DNA from: Singulisphaera sp.
Lineage (GTDB): Bacteria > Planctomycetota > Planctomycetia > Isosphaerales > Isosphaeraceae
Direction of reading: 5' to 3'
Length of the DNA: 53,912 nt
NCBI GenBank assembly: GCA_027451445.1
Contig: DAIDJG010000036.1
Span: 1-53,912 of the forward strand
Shown: positions 41,990 through 50,864 of the stretch, in pieces
Position numbering within the stretch: the first letter of the stretch is position 1
Layout: each line of letters opens with the position of its first letter
The notes under the pieces: generated by a model
What the model saw: the letters and a program-made list of their open reading frames with translations, nothing else
Databases searched by the model: none
Told to the model about the DNA's origin: nothing
Position numbers and translations under genes: made by a program

Positions 41990-44139
41990 CCAACCCCGCG
42001 CTCTGCGATCATTGTCAGTTGCCGCTCCCGCGCTCGCGCTGGCGCCCCCTCTCAGAGAGTGAAGAGGGTCCGCGCTATTGTTGCTTCGGTTGTGAAGTGG
42101 CTGCGGCCGTGAGCCAGCAGCGCGGCGAACACGGCACGGCCAGCATGTCGCTGGTAAAGCTCGGCCTGGCGATCTTCTTCACGATGAACGTCATGGCGTT
42201 CACCATGGCCCTCTGGACGACCGACGTTTACGGCGCAGAGGAACCAAGCCGGCTCGCAACGGTACTGAACGGGCTCTTCCGCTACGTGGTCCTGCTCTTT
42301 TCGGTGCCCGTCCTGTTGTTGCTCGGGCGGCCGTTCGTTGAGAGCGCCTGGCAATCGTTGTGTCGAGGCGTTCTTTCGACCGACATCCTCCTGGCCTCCG
42401 GCATCGTGGCGGCATTCGCGTTTTCATCGGTCTCGGTGGCCCGAGGTGTCGGTCCGGTTTATTTCGAAGTAGGTTGCGTCGTTCTGGTGCTGATCACGCT
42501 CGGCCGCTGGCTCGAGGCAACGGGTAAGCTCCGGGCGAGCGACGCGCTCGAACGGCTCGAAAGGCTGCTTCCCGCGGAGGTCCGCCGGCTCGTCGACGGG
42601 CGTGAGGAGAACGTGCCGATCGGATCGCTCCGGCATCACGATCGGGTCCGCGTCCTGCCGGGGGAGCGATTTCCGGCAGACGGCAGGCTCATCGCTAACA
42701 TGGCGTTCGTCGACGAGCACGTTCTTACCGGCGAAAGCCAGCCCGTCTTGAAGCAAGCGGGGGACGCGGTGCTTGCGGGCACTCTTAACCTCGACGGCGA
42801 TCTGACGGTGGAAGTGACCGCCGTCGGAGCTTCAGGGACGTTGGCCCGGTTGATCGAGATGGTGCGCGAGGCAAGGTTGTCACAGGGGCGTTACGAGCGG
42901 TTGGCGGACCGGGTTTCCTCCTGGTTCTTCCCCATTGTGAGCCTGATTGCCCTGGCGGCGCTCGCCATTCACACCTGGCAAGGGGGAATCGAACGAGGCC
43001 TGATGGTCGCGCTCTCCGTCTTACTAATCTCGTGCCCGTGTGCTCTGGGGCTGGCCACGCCGTTGGCTGTCTGGACGGCCCTGAGTCGCGCTGCGGGCGC
43101 TCAGGTGCTCTTTCGCGGTGGCGACGCCCTCGAGCGCCTCGCGTCCGTTCGCGCAGTGCGTTTCGACAAGACAGGTACACTCACGACCGGGACATTGAGC
43201 GGAGCCGAGTTCGTCGCGCGGAACGAGGAGGAGCGCGAGCAGGCACTCGCTGTCGCCTCGGCCCTCGCGGCCGGTTCGAGTCACGTGCTCTCCCAGGCAA
43301 TCCTCCGTCATGCGGATCACGCGGGAGTCGAGAAGGTTTCAGATATCCGCACGCACCCCGGCCTGGGGGTCGCCGGTGTGTGGGAATCCCCTGGTGTTCA
43401 GGCTTTCCTGGGCAGCGCGCGTTTTCTAGAGGAGCAGGGATTGCGGCTCGACCCATCGTTCGCGCAAGCGGTTCACCCGGCTGGCGAGCAGGGGCGAGCG
43501 CTGGCACTCGTCGGGTGGAACGGCGAAGCGCGTGGTCTATTCCTGTTCGATGAGCAGACGCGCCGCTCGGCCGGACCGGCTGTCGAGCGTCTGCGCTCAC
43601 TCGGGCTTGACCTGGGCGTGCTCACGGGCGACCAGGCTGCGCGCGGTCGGGCGCTGGCGGAACGGTTCAACATGGCTGTCGAGTCTGGCCTTCTGCCGAC
43701 GGACAAGGTCAACGCGATCCGTCAGGCACAATCGGCGATTGGGCCGGTGGCGATGGTTGGCGACGGCATCAACGACGCACCCGCCCTTGCGGCCAGCGAC
43801 GTCGGGGTGGCCCTCGGATGCGGTACCGATCTGTCACGCGACTCGGCGCTTGTGTGCCTGCTAGGTAACGACCTGGAGCGTTTGCCCTGGGCGATTGAGT
43901 TGTCGAGACGCACGGTGCGGGTGATCCGCGGCAATCTCGCCTGGGCGTTCGGTTACAACGCGGTGGGTGTCCTGAGCGCGGCGTTCGGTTGGCTCAACCC
44001 CGCGTTCGCAGCGGTGTTGATGGTCGCGAGTAGCGTGCTCGTCGTGGTCAATTCGCTCCGTCTGGGACGTGATGACGCCTTGACCGAATCGGCGGCCCCG
44101 AGTCCACGGGTGTCGCCCGCCTGGGAGGGCTTGCCGTGA
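41986..44139 (+). CDS. ccoI: Copper-transporting P1B-type ATPase for cbb3 assembly (CcoI/FixI-like)
   Basis: 717 aa. A short Cys-rich N-terminus (LCDHCQLPLPR ... RYCCFGCEVAA) replaces a full heavy-metal-associated domain. The transport core has about eight helices with the copper site SCPCALGLATP, the phosphatase loop LTGES, phosphorylation site DKTGTLT and hinge MVGDGINDAPAL. FixI/CcoI ATPases export copper for the oxidase centre, which fits the operon. It overlaps the small gene upstream by four bases and the SafE-like gene downstream by four. Confidence 0.9.
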   Translation: MTNPALCDHCQLPLPRSRWRPLSESEEGPRYCCFGCEVAAAVSQQRGEHGTASMSLVKLGLAIFFTMNVMAFTMALWTTDVYGAEEPSRLATVLNGLFRYVVLLFSVPVLLLLGRPFVESAWQSLCRGVLSTDILLASGIVAAFAFSSVSVARGVGPVYFEVGCVVLVLITLGRWLEATGKLRASDALERLERLLPAEVRRLVDGREENVPIGSLRHHDRVRVLPGERFPADGRLIANMAFVDEHVLTGESQPVLKQAGDAVLAGTLNLDGDLTVEVTAVGASGTLARLIEMVREARLSQGRYERLADRVSSWFFPIVSLIALAALAIHTWQGGIERGLMVALSVLLISCPCALGLATPLAVWTALSRAAGAQVLFRGGDALERLASVRAVRFDKTGTLTTGTLSGAEFVARNEEEREQALAVASALAAGSSHVLSQAILRHADHAGVEKVSDIRTHPGLGVAGVWESPGVQAFLGSARFLEEQGLRLDPSFAQAVHPAGEQGRALALVGWNGEARGLFLFDEQTRRSAGPAVERLRSLGLDLGVLTGDQAARGRALAERFNMAVESGLLPTDKVNAIRQAQSAIGPVAMVGDGINDAPALAASDVGVALGCGTDLSRDSALVCLLGNDLERLPWAIELSRRTVRVIRGNLAWAFGYNAVGVLSAAFGWLNPAFAAVLMVASSVLVVVNSLRLGRDDALTESAAPSPRVSPAWEGLP

Positions 44140-44855
44140 TCGAGGCGCCATTGCTCATCATGGGTGGTCTGCTCGGCTCGGCGCACTGCGTGGGCATGTG
44201 CGGCGGATTCGCGTTGACCGTGGGTATCGGAACGCGGGGGTTGTCCGAGAATCTGCGCCGACAGCTTCTGTACAGCCTCGGACGCGTTGGTACGTACGCT
44301 TTTTTTGGTCTCGGCGCCGGCTCCGCGGGATTCTGGCTCCAGCGCAGGGCCGGGCTGCTTGTAAACTTCCAGGCCGTGTTGTGTATCGCCGCCGGACTGG
44401 TACTGGGTTGGCAAGGGCTGCGAGCGCTGGGGTGGCTGCCGGGGTCCCGTCGCCGGGGCGCGGGGCCGTCGGTCTGCCTGGCGGGAAGCTTCCTCGGTCC
44501 ATTCCTCGCCGCTCCGCGCGGATTTCATGTGTTTCTCGCAGGGATTATCAACGGATTCCTCCCGTGCGGTCTCGTTTACGGCTACCTGGCGCTCGCCAGC
44601 AGTACGGCAAGCCTGGTGCAAGGGCTCGCGACGATGGCGCTTTTCGGCCTGGGAACAGTGCCGATCATGGTGTTGACCGGCGCGGGTGCTTCGCTTTGGA
44701 AACCTTCGCTCCGCCGGCAGTTGCTCCGGAGCGCGGCGTGGTGTGTGTTATTCACCGGGCTTTTTTCGATCGGTCGGGGCGTCCTCGCCTTTCAGCACGG
44801 TTCGCCGGGCGGCGCCTGCCCCGCGTGCGCGGTGAAGTCACCCCGCACGCCGTGA
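44136..44855 (+). CDS. Sulfite exporter TauE/SafE-family (UreH/DsbD-like) membrane protein, cbb3-associated
   Basis: 239 aa, GTG start overlapping the ccoI stop (GTGA). It has the signature LLGSAHCVGMCGGFALTVG with paired cysteines, six membrane helices and a second GIINGFLPCGLVYGYLAL motif. This is the small Cys-containing transmembrane family seen next to ccoI in cbb3 gene clusters, where copper delivery or thiol chemistry is proposed. It is the last gene of the operon and converges on csrA. Confidence 0.82.
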   Translation: MIEAPLLIMGGLLGSAHCVGMCGGFALTVGIGTRGLSENLRRQLLYSLGRVGTYAFFGLGAGSAGFWLQRRAGLLVNFQAVLCIAAGLVLGWQGLRALGWLPGSRRRGAGPSVCLAGSFLGPFLAAPRGFHVFLAGIINGFLPCGLVYGYLALASSTASLVQGLATMALFGLGTVPIMVLTGAGASLWKPSLRRQLLRSAAWCVLFTGLFSIGRGVLAFQHGSPGGACPACAVKSPRTP

Positions 44856-44879
44856 ATCGAACCGGTTCGAGGCATTGCG

Positions 44880-45074
44880 TCAGGATGTGAGGACGGCCCG
44901 AGCGGGTGTTGCCGAGGCCGTTTTGGAGTGCAGGATTTCCTGACGGAAGACCGGCACCTCGAGGGGGGCTTCGATTCCGATGCGGACCTGGCTGCCGTTG
45001 ATGGCAACGACCGTCACGCGAATGTTGTCACCGATCAGGATCGTCTCATTGATCTTCCGGCTCAAAACCAGCAT
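44880..45074 (-). CDS. csrA: CsrA carbon storage regulator
   Basis: 64 aa: [23 protein letters not shown] and a [15 protein letters not shown] segment containing the RNA-contact Arg at about 44. CsrA dimers bind GGA motifs in mRNA leaders to repress or activate translation. GGAGG lies 7 nt before the ATG. It has its own type A leader, so a post-transcriptional regulator is itself under leader control. Confidence 0.95.
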   Translation of the reverse strand: MLVLSRKINETILIGDNIRVTVVAINGSQVRIGIEAPLEVPVFRQEILHSKTASATPARAVLTS

Positions 45075-45248
45075 GGCGCTTCCTCCGTGTTGTTGCGATG
45101 TACTGGAGTATTCCTTCAATCGTGGCCGTCGGTTGCGTTGGTCGGACGTTTGATGGACTACTCATTCTCAAGAAACGCACGTTGATCCCGTATGCGCGCA
45201 TTCGATTCCGCGCATTGACCCCTACCACCTTGAAAAACCGCGAGGGCT

Positions 45249-45345
45249 AAAAACACGAAACCCTCCACTGCGCCCGTATTTGAGGGGACGCAAGGAGGGG
45301 CTGTCTTAGCCGATGTTCTGTTCCAAGCCCGTCACGAGCCCTTGA
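45249..45345 (-). promoter_or_regulatory. Type A two-hairpin attenuator leader (csrA)
   Basis: Minus strand: P1 with apical GGGCTC-GTGAC-GGGCTT (about 45344-45322), ~11-nt linker, P2 GGCT-AAGAC-AGCC (45311-45299). The terminator, AGCCCCTCCTTGCG...GTGGAGGGTTT, has a U-poor tail (UUUCGUGUUUUU). P1's lower stem needs a bulge to pair. The terminator loop is longer than in other copies. Confidence 0.72.
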
Positions 45346-45354
45346 ACGAGCGGG

Positions 45355-45384
45355 AATGTATCACAGGCACTCCCGGTGCATCAA
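45355..45384 (-). promoter_or_regulatory. Promoter of the csrA leader
   Basis: Minus strand TTGATG (45384-45379), 18-nt spacer, TACATT (45360-45355), ~10 nt before P1. Confidence 0.55.
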
Positions 45385-45453
45385 GCCCATTTTTCTGGAT
45401 CGGAAACGGATTTTGACGCTACCGCTTTCTTCGAAGAGAATGCCTCGTTTCTC

Positions 45454-45483
45454 TTGTCTTTTCGGTGCGATGCCGGATAATAT
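45454..45483 (+). promoter_or_regulatory. Promoter of the globin-kinase leader
   Basis: TTGTCT (45454-45459), 18-nt spacer, TAATAT (45478-45483), 13 nt before P1 at 45497. Confidence 0.55.
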
Positions 45484-45496
45484 GAATAATGGCGGT

Positions 45497-45594
45497 GGAG
45501 GACTCAAGTCAGGGTGCTTCCCCCCACATTCTGATGAAGGGTTACGACAGCCCATACGACCTTTAACCACAGGTCGGTGGGCTGTTTGGCTTTT
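45497..45594 (+). promoter_or_regulatory. Variant type A attenuator leader (globin-sensor kinase)
   Basis: P1 has apical ACTC-AAGTCA-GGGT (45502-45515) on an interrupted stem; its loop is six nucleotides rather than five, with G still third. After a 17-nt linker, P2 is GGGTT-ACGAC-AGCCC (45539-45553). The terminator, AGCCCATACGACCT...AGGTCGGTGGGCT, is followed by a broken U-run (TTTGGCTTTT). The A-U apical pair of P1 replaces G-C of other copies. The U-run ends only 14 nt before the kinase ATG, and no Shine-Dalgarno sequence is visible there. Confidence 0.62.
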
Positions 45595-45608
45595 ACCCCC
45601 CGTCTCCC

Positions 45609-46799
45609 ATGAACTCGCCAGAACTTTATCTCCGCTATCAAGAGCTCCAGTCATACGTGGCGTGGACGGACGACGACGCCCGGCTCGTCGCCTCGCTGGC
45701 CGACCTCGTCGGACCGCACCTCAGCCCAATCATCGACGACTTCTATGAGGAAATCTCGCGACATCCTCACGCCGCGAAGGTGATCACCGGCGGCGCGGCG
45801 CAAATCGCGCGCCTGAAAGGGACGCTCAACCACTGGATTCGCGACCTTTTCACAGGCCGCTATGACGCCGAGTTCGTCGCCGTCCGCTGGCGCGTCGGCT
45901 GGCGTCACGTCGAGGTGGGCCTCGACCAGGTCTACACCAACGTGGCCCTCTCGCGCATCCGCATGGGGTTATTGCGCGTCATCCACGAGAACTGGCAGGG
46001 CGATGCCGACTCATTGATGGCCGCATCCCGGTCGTTGAACAAGCTCCTGGACCTCGATCTCGCGGTGATCGAAGACGCGTACCAGGCCGAGCACATGCAG
46101 CGCCAGCAACGGGTCGAGCGGCTCGCCAGTATCGGCCAGGTGGCCGGTGGCGTGGCGCACGAGCTTCGCAATCCGCTCAATGTCGTCAAAACATCTGTTT
46201 ACTTCTTGATCCATGCCAGGAACCCGACTGTCGAGAAGACGCGCGAGCACCTCGCCCGCATCGAGCGCCATGTCGATCTTGCTGATGGGGTGATCACGGC
46301 GCTCTCGAACTTCGCCAAGCTCCCTGTTCCCGACGCCCGGCCGTTCTCGGTCGAGTCCTGCGTGCGCGAGGCGCTCGAGCGCAACCCTGTCGAGGCACCG
46401 ATCGCGGTCGTGCTGGAGTTCCCAGCCTCGCTGCCTCACGTGTCGGCCGACTGGAACCAGATCCAGATTGTGCTCGGCAACTTGATTCGCAACGCCCGCG
46501 ACGCGATGGCCCAGGCCCCCAACGCTCGCCTCACGATCAGCGCCACGGAGGTCGATCACGCCGTCGAAATCGCCGTGATCGACAACGGCGTCGGCATCGC
46601 TCAGAAGGAACTGGCACGGATTACGGAGCCGCTTTACACGACCAAAACCAAGGGTTTGGGATTGGGTCTTGCCATCGCCCGCGCGATCCTCGATAAAAAT
46701 CAAGGGACCCTGCGCGTTACGAGTGAGCTGGGTCAAGGGAGCCGATTCGCGATCACGCTCCCCGCCACCCCAATTGATCCTGGAGACGAGCCGCGATGA
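45609..46799 (+). CDS. Globin-coupled sensor histidine kinase (protoglobin domain)
   Basis: 396 aa, soluble. Residues ~1-160 are a protoglobin/globin-sensor domain: YQELQSYVAWTDDDARLV, IIDDFYEEISRHPHAAKVI, and WRHVEVGLDQVYTNVALSR, where the His of WRHVEVG is the likely proximal haem ligand. A dimerisation helix with phospho-acceptor GGVAHELRNPLNVVKTS follows, then the ATPase domain (NLIRNARDAM, DNGVGI, GLGLGLAIA). Haem binding would make it an O2, CO or NO sensor. It overlaps the tandem-receiver gene by four bases. A variant type A leader precedes it. Confidence 0.9.
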   Translation: MNSPELYLRYQELQSYVAWTDDDARLVASLADLVGPHLSPIIDDFYEEISRHPHAAKVITGGAAQIARLKGTLNHWIRDLFTGRYDAEFVAVRWRVGWRHVEVGLDQVYTNVALSRIRMGLLRVIHENWQGDADSLMAASRSLNKLLDLDLAVIEDAYQAEHMQRQQRVERLASIGQVAGGVAHELRNPLNVVKTSVYFLIHARNPTVEKTREHLARIERHVDLADGVITALSNFAKLPVPDARPFSVESCVREALERNPVEAPIAVVLEFPASLPHVSADWNQIQIVLGNLIRNARDAMAQAPNARLTISATEVDHAVEIAVIDNGVGIAQKELARITEPLYTTKTKGLGLGLAIARAILDKNQGTLRVTSELGQGSRFAITLPATPIDPGDEPR

Positions 46800-47548
46800 G
46801 CGCTGAGGGACCGCGAGTTCTCGTCGTCGACGACGAGGTAGACATCTGCAAGAACCTGGCCGATATCCTGGGTGATTTGGGTTACGCGGTCGATGTGGCG
46901 CATGAGGGCGAGGGTGCGCTGAAGCTGGTGCGCGAGCGCCCCTACGACGTCGCGCTCCTGGACCTGAAAATGCCCGGTATGGACGGACTGACACTTTACC
47001 GCGAAATCAAGGCGCTGCGCGCTGGCACGGTCGCGATTATCGTGTCTGCCTACGCGACGAGCAGTACGGCGGAGGCCGCGCTCGGCGCCGGTGCCTGGAA
47101 GGTCCTCGCGAAACCGGTCGACTTGCCGAAGTTGATGGACTTCGTGGACGAGGCTGTTGAACAACCGTTGGTGCTCGTCGTGGACGACGATCTTGACCTG
47201 TGCAACAACCTCTGGGACATCCTTCGCGAGCGTAATTACCGCGTCTGCCTGGCGCACGATTCCGACGAAGCTGCCGCGCGGCTCAAGGACCAGGCCTTCC
47301 GCGTCGTCCTGATCGACATGAAGCTGCCCAAGGACAACGGCGGCACCGTCTTCCGCCTGGTCCGAAACGCCGACCCCCGGGCGCGGACGGTGTTGGTGAC
47401 CGGCTACCGTTCGGAGACCGATGAGCTGATTGCCGAGGTCGTCCGCGAAGGGGCCGACGCGGTCTGTTATAAGCCGTTCAACGTGCCTTCCCTGCTCACC
47501 ACCTTGCGCGACCTCATCGAGCCGCACAGGGGCACAACGGCGCAATGA
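46796..47548 (+). CDS. Tandem-receiver response regulator, partner of the globin-sensor kinase
   Basis: 250 aa. Two receivers: VLVVDDEVDICKNL, phospho-acceptor in VALLDLKMPG, LAKPVD; and VLVVDDDLDLCNN, VVLIDMKLPK, CYKPFN. No output domain, so the signal must pass to another protein by phosphotransfer or contact. ATGA overlap with the kinase gene. Closely similar to 9790-10518, including the PFNVPSLL-type end. Confidence 0.9.
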   Translation: MSAEGPRVLVVDDEVDICKNLADILGDLGYAVDVAHEGEGALKLVRERPYDVALLDLKMPGMDGLTLYREIKALRAGTVAIIVSAYATSSTAEAALGAGAWKVLAKPVDLPKLMDFVDEAVEQPLVLVVDDDLDLCNNLWDILRERNYRVCLAHDSDEAAARLKDQAFRVVLIDMKLPKDNGGTVFRLVRNADPRARTVLVTGYRSETDELIAEVVREGADAVCYKPFNVPSLLTTLRDLIEPHRGTTAQ

Positions 47549-47630
47549 GCGCAGCGCCAGTCAGAAACAGGCTCACGAGCACGCCCCTTCCTTGCGTTCG
47601 GATCGGGCGCCCATTGCGTGGATCGCTAGC

Positions 47631-47894
47631 GCGGTTTTCGTGCGCGTTGCGCACACTCGGGAGGGCGAGGCTCCGTCCGAGCCAGCCCTGATCCATTGGC
47701 GAGTCTTCGAGCCGATGGATCATCGCGTGCCGCCCAGGGGACCGCGTCAGCACACGTGGTGTTCGGAGGACTCGAAGACTCGTCCTCCGAACAAGGCTGG
47801 CTCGGACGGAGCCTCGCCCTCCCAAAGACATGCTGCTACCATACATAAAATGATATCGAAGGTGTTGGGCATGCGCAACGCGCGCGAAAACCGC
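47631..47894. mobile_element. Foldback/MITE-like element
   Basis: Imperfect outer inverted repeats of ~24 bp (about 47631-47654 and 47871-47894, core TTTTCGTGCGCGTTGCGC) enclose a perfect 29-bp inner inverted repeat (47659-47687 and 47795-47823, GGGAGGGCGAGGCTCCGTCC...) and a nested GAGTCTTCGAG pair. There is no coding region. It fills the gap between the tandem-receiver and esterase genes. Confidence 0.65.
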
Positions 47895-47906
47895 TCTAAG
47901 GATGTC

Positions 47907-49256
47907 TCAGATTCCTGATGGGAAAGTCTCCGGCACCTCTCCCACCTCCCACTCGGTCGTGCGTTCCAGCGGCTCGACCGCCCGCGTGCGGTCGAAGTGG
48001 AGCACGGCATCGAACTGCGCCGGCAAGCTGGCCTGGAAGTAATGGCTGGCCCGCTCGGTGTCAGGACGGTAAATCACGCCTATGGCTCGCTCCAGACGTG
48101 GCTCACGGAGGCCCGCGACGGTCGCGCCGCGCAAATCGAGCAGGAATCGACTCGACCCCGCGTTGTGGAACAGGAATTCATAACTCCCCGGGAGGGCAGG
48201 CCGAACGCGCTTCCGCTCGGCGGGCGCGTCCCAGTTCGAGGCTGCCGTCACCGTTCCGTCGTAGGTCGTGAAGCCGATCAGGACCGAGTCGCCGCCGTGC
48301 CGCTGCCGCACGAGCTGACCAACATTCCACTCACCCCGGTCCCCCATCCGCGTGGCCCTTGCGTCACCGAGGTGGGAGTTGTGCGCCCAGAGCACAACTT
48401 TCGGCGATCCGCCTTGCTGGCCCAGGAACGCGACCAACGCATCGAGCGTGTCGGCCATGTGCCAGTCGCGCAGGTTCCAGGACGAGACCTCGCTGCAGTA
48501 CATCGCGCGGTAATACTGCTCGGCGTTCTGGACCAGCCGCGCGTTCTGCTCGGCACAAAAGTAGTCGTCCTCCGCGATCCGGCCGTCGCGCAGCGCGTAC
48601 TCTGCGGCCGAGCGGCGCAGGTCGACGAGCTGTCTGACGACCTCGCGCTCGCAGGATGGCCCAAGCCCGAGCCCCGACGCGAAGCCGTAGGCCTGTGTGT
48701 CCTCGCCGTAGAGGTCGAAGCAGGAGTAGCGGGCCCTCGCCCTCTCCGCCGCCTCGGGATCGATCTTGCCCAGGTAGGCGAGGACCGCCTCGATCGAAGC
48801 ATGTAGACTGTAGAGGTCCAGGCCGTAAAAACCCACGGCCCTCGAGCTCGCCTCGTCGTTATAGGCGCGGAGCCAGCCGACGAAGTCGAGCACCTCAGCG
48901 TTGCGCCACATCCAGGCCGGGAACCGCCGGAAGCCCGCCAGCGCGTCGATCGCCTCGGCGTCGTCACCCTGGCCACGGACGTAGCGGTTGACGCGATAGG
49001 CGTCCGGCCAGTCGGCCTCGACGGCGACTGCGGTGAAACCCTTCTCGCGGATCAGCCGCTTGGTGATCTGCGCCCGCTCGCGGTAGAACTCGTGCGTACC
49101 GTGCGATGCTTCGCCCAGCAGGACGAACCGGGCCTCACCGATCAGCTCGAGCAGCGGATCGTAATCCTCAGCGTCGCCCTTGAGTGGGCGAACCGTTCCT
49201 CGCAACGCCTGGATTGCCAGGTCGTCGCTTAATGTCCGGCCTGTCGCGATCATCAT
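47907..49256 (-). CDS. Erythromycin esterase-family hydrolase
   Basis: 449 aa. The family active-site blocks are present: [24 protein letters not shown] (Glu and His), [31 protein letters not shown] and [16 protein letters not shown]. Chromosomal members are usually not antibiotic resistance enzymes and their natural substrates are unknown. It overlaps the phosphoribosyltransferase gene by four bases. In many bacteria these two domains are fused in one protein or adjacent as here, so they likely act together. Confidence 0.88.
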   Translation of the reverse strand: MMIATGRTLSDDLAIQALRGTVRPLKGDAEDYDPLLELIGEARFVLLGEASHGTHEFYRERAQITKRLIREKGFTAVAVEADWPDAYRVNRYVRGQGDDAEAIDALAGFRRFPAWMWRNAEVLDFVGWLRAYNDEASSRAVGFYGLDLYSLHASIEAVLAYLGKIDPEAAERARARYSCFDLYGEDTQAYGFASGLGLGPSCEREVVRQLVDLRRSAAEYALRDGRIAEDDYFCAEQNARLVQNAEQYYRAMYCSEVSSWNLRDWHMADTLDALVAFLGQQGGSPKVVLWAHNSHLGDARATRMGDRGEWNVGQLVRQRHGGDSVLIGFTTYDGTVTAASNWDAPAERKRVRPALPGSYEFLFHNAGSSRFLLDLRGATVAGLREPRLERAIGVIYRPDTERASHYFQASLPAQFDAVLHFDRTRAVEPLERTTEWEVGEVPETFPSGI

Positions 49257-49939
49257 TGGACCGCCTCCTCTTCGCGCACGGCCACGGCAGCGGCCGGGAC
49301 GACGGACCGGGCGAGGAGGTCACAGACCTCCTCGTCCGTCGTCTGTGAGAAATCCTCGTACCAGACGCCAACGGCATAAAGCGGCTCTGGAGTCATCACG
49401 CAAACGCAGTCGTCTGCCTCGTCCCGGAACTCGTCACAGGTTGATGGCGCGGCGACCGGGACGGCCACGACGATGTGTGCCGGTCGGAGCCGCCGCAGTG
49501 CGGCGACGGCGGCGCGCATCGTCGAGCCCGTGGCCAGGCCGTCGTCCACCAAGATCACCGTGCGCCCCCGCACGTCGGGAGCCCCGCGGTCGTCCCGATA
49601 GGCCCGCTCGCGCCGGGTCAGCTCGCTCAACTCCTCGGCCGCGACGGCATTGATCACCCGCGCGGGAATGTGCATGCCATCTACTACATCGTCGTTGAGA
49701 ACGGTCACGCCACCCGAGGCCACGGCGCCCATGGCCAGCTCCTCGTGACCCGGAACACCGAGCTTACGCACGACGAAAACGTCGAGAGGGGCCTTCAGCG
49801 CTCGCGCCACTTCAAAAGCCACCGGAACCCCGCCGCGAGGCAGCGCCAGCACCACAACGTCGGAGCGGCCCGCGTAGGCCTTGAGCCGCTCACTCAGAAC
49901 GCGGCCCGCCTCGGTTCGATCTCGGAATGCAGTTAACAT
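49253..49939 (-). CDS. Phosphoribosyltransferase-family protein
   Basis: 228 aa starting [19 protein letters not shown]. It carries a type I PRT fold: [43 protein letters not shown], and PRPP-binding loop [18 protein letters not shown]. Substrate unknown; typical partner of the erythromycin esterase family. GGGGGAACC precedes the ATG at 49939. A longer open frame upstream runs through repeat DNA and is not coding. Confidence 0.87.
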   Translation of the reverse strand: MLTAFRDRTEAGRVLSERLKAYAGRSDVVVLALPRGGVPVAFEVARALKAPLDVFVVRKLGVPGHEELAMGAVASGGVTVLNDDVVDGMHIPARVINAVAAEELSELTRRERAYRDDRGAPDVRGRTVILVDDGLATGSTMRAAVAALRRLRPAHIVVAVPVAAPSTCDEFRDEADDCVCVMTPEPLYAVGVWYEDFSQTTDEEVCDLLARSVVPAAAVAVREEEAVQ

Positions 49940-49961
49940 GGTTCCCCCTGCAAGTTCAGAT

Positions 49962-50156
49962 GGGAGTCTGTCCCAATAGTGCGAGAAGCGTGGAAATGGG
50001 GACTGGCTCCGGACGTCTTCGGACGGTGCCTGTCCCCATTTCCACGCTTCTCGCTCCGCCGGAAAAGGGGACAGCCTGAAAAGGGGGACAGGCACCTCGA
50101 AGTCTCGGAGCCAGTCCCCCTTTTCCGGCTCCGCTTCACTTCCGGGACAGACTCCC
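49962..50156. repeat. Compound inverted repeat of planctomycete type
   Basis: Outer 13-bp inverted repeat GGGAGTCTGTCCC / GGGACAGACTCCC (49962-49974, 50144-50156). Inside are two hairpins: a 23-bp stem at 49981-50003/50033-50055 (GCGAGAAGCGTGGAAATGGG...) and a second built from CCGGAAAAGGGG and its complement. The motifs GGACTGGCTCCG and GTGCCTGTCCCC occur in both. No gene in 49940-50229. Confidence 0.7.
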
Positions 50157-50229
50157 TGACGAGCGCGACAAATTCTGAAAGTTGTGGCCCATCGGCTGGA
50201 CGATGTCTGGGCTGCGGCTCGACTGGCGC

Positions 50230-50673
50230 TCAGCGGCGAACGGGACTCTTCCCGTGAAGCAGCGCCCGGATCCAGGCAACGTTTCGGCGCAGCTCCTCGC
50301 GGGAGCGGTGAAAGCCGGGGAAGCAGCCGCTCAGTCGCGCGGAGCTCACAGCGAGAGCCAGAGCCGCGACAACGATGGTCGCTGCCGCCGCCAAGAGCAT
50401 CGACCAGCCCTGATCGATCCCCAGCCGAACTGCCAGAAGCCGGGCAATCCCAAGAAGCGCCACCGGCACAGCGCCGGCCGACAGCACCACGCCAGCCGCG
50501 ACTGCAACCAGCGGGACGGCGGCCGCGCGGGCATTCTCCCGGCACTCGAGAGACGCGAGCCGAACCTGAAGCTCGACCAAGGTGGCGATGTCGCCGACGA
50601 CGTCGCCCGGGTCGTTCGCGCCAGAACCGTGGTGCGATTCGTGCCTTCCGTTCACCGACGCTTGATGAGCCAT
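50230..50673 (-). CDS. Phage-holin-3_6/DUF1469-like small membrane protein
   Basis: 147 aa. A soluble N-terminus ([27 protein letters not shown]) leads to two membrane helices ([25 protein letters not shown] and [18 protein letters not shown]), ending in a basic helix [15 protein letters not shown]. The layout matches the DUF1469 (YqjE-like) family that accompanies DUF883 proteins. It overlaps the preceding gene by 22 bases. Confidence 0.75.
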   Translation of the reverse strand: MAHQASVNGRHESHHGSGANDPGDVVGDIATLVELQVRLASLECRENARAAAVPLVAVAAGVVLSAGAVPVALLGIARLLAVRLGIDQGWSMLLAAAATIVVAALALAVSSARLSGCFPGFHRSREELRRNVAWIRALLHGKSPVRR

Positions 50674-50864
50674 CCGAGTATGATCCCCGCGCCGAGCGCG
50701 ATCCCCAGCGCACGTACTGGTTCTTTGGCCACGTACTCCTTCACCCACTCGGTCCCTTCCGCAAGCCGCTCGCGAGCCGTTGCCTCCAGCTCCAGTGCCC
50801 GCTCTCTTAAATCGAACGCCTCGGGATCAAATGACGTTGTCTGTTCGCGCGCATTGTCGATCAT
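50652..50864 (-). CDS. DUF883/ElaB-like membrane-anchored small protein (70 aa)
   Basis: An amphipathic helix ([26 protein letters not shown]), the family signature [28 protein letters not shown] and a single membrane helix to a basic end. ElaB/YqjD-type proteins anchor ribosomes or act in envelope stress. GAGGAG precedes the ATG. ATGA overlap with the upstream gene. Confidence 0.82.
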   Translation of the reverse strand: MIDNAREQTTSFDPEAFDLRERALELEATARERLAEGTEWVKEYVAKEPVRALGIALGAGIILGWLIKRR

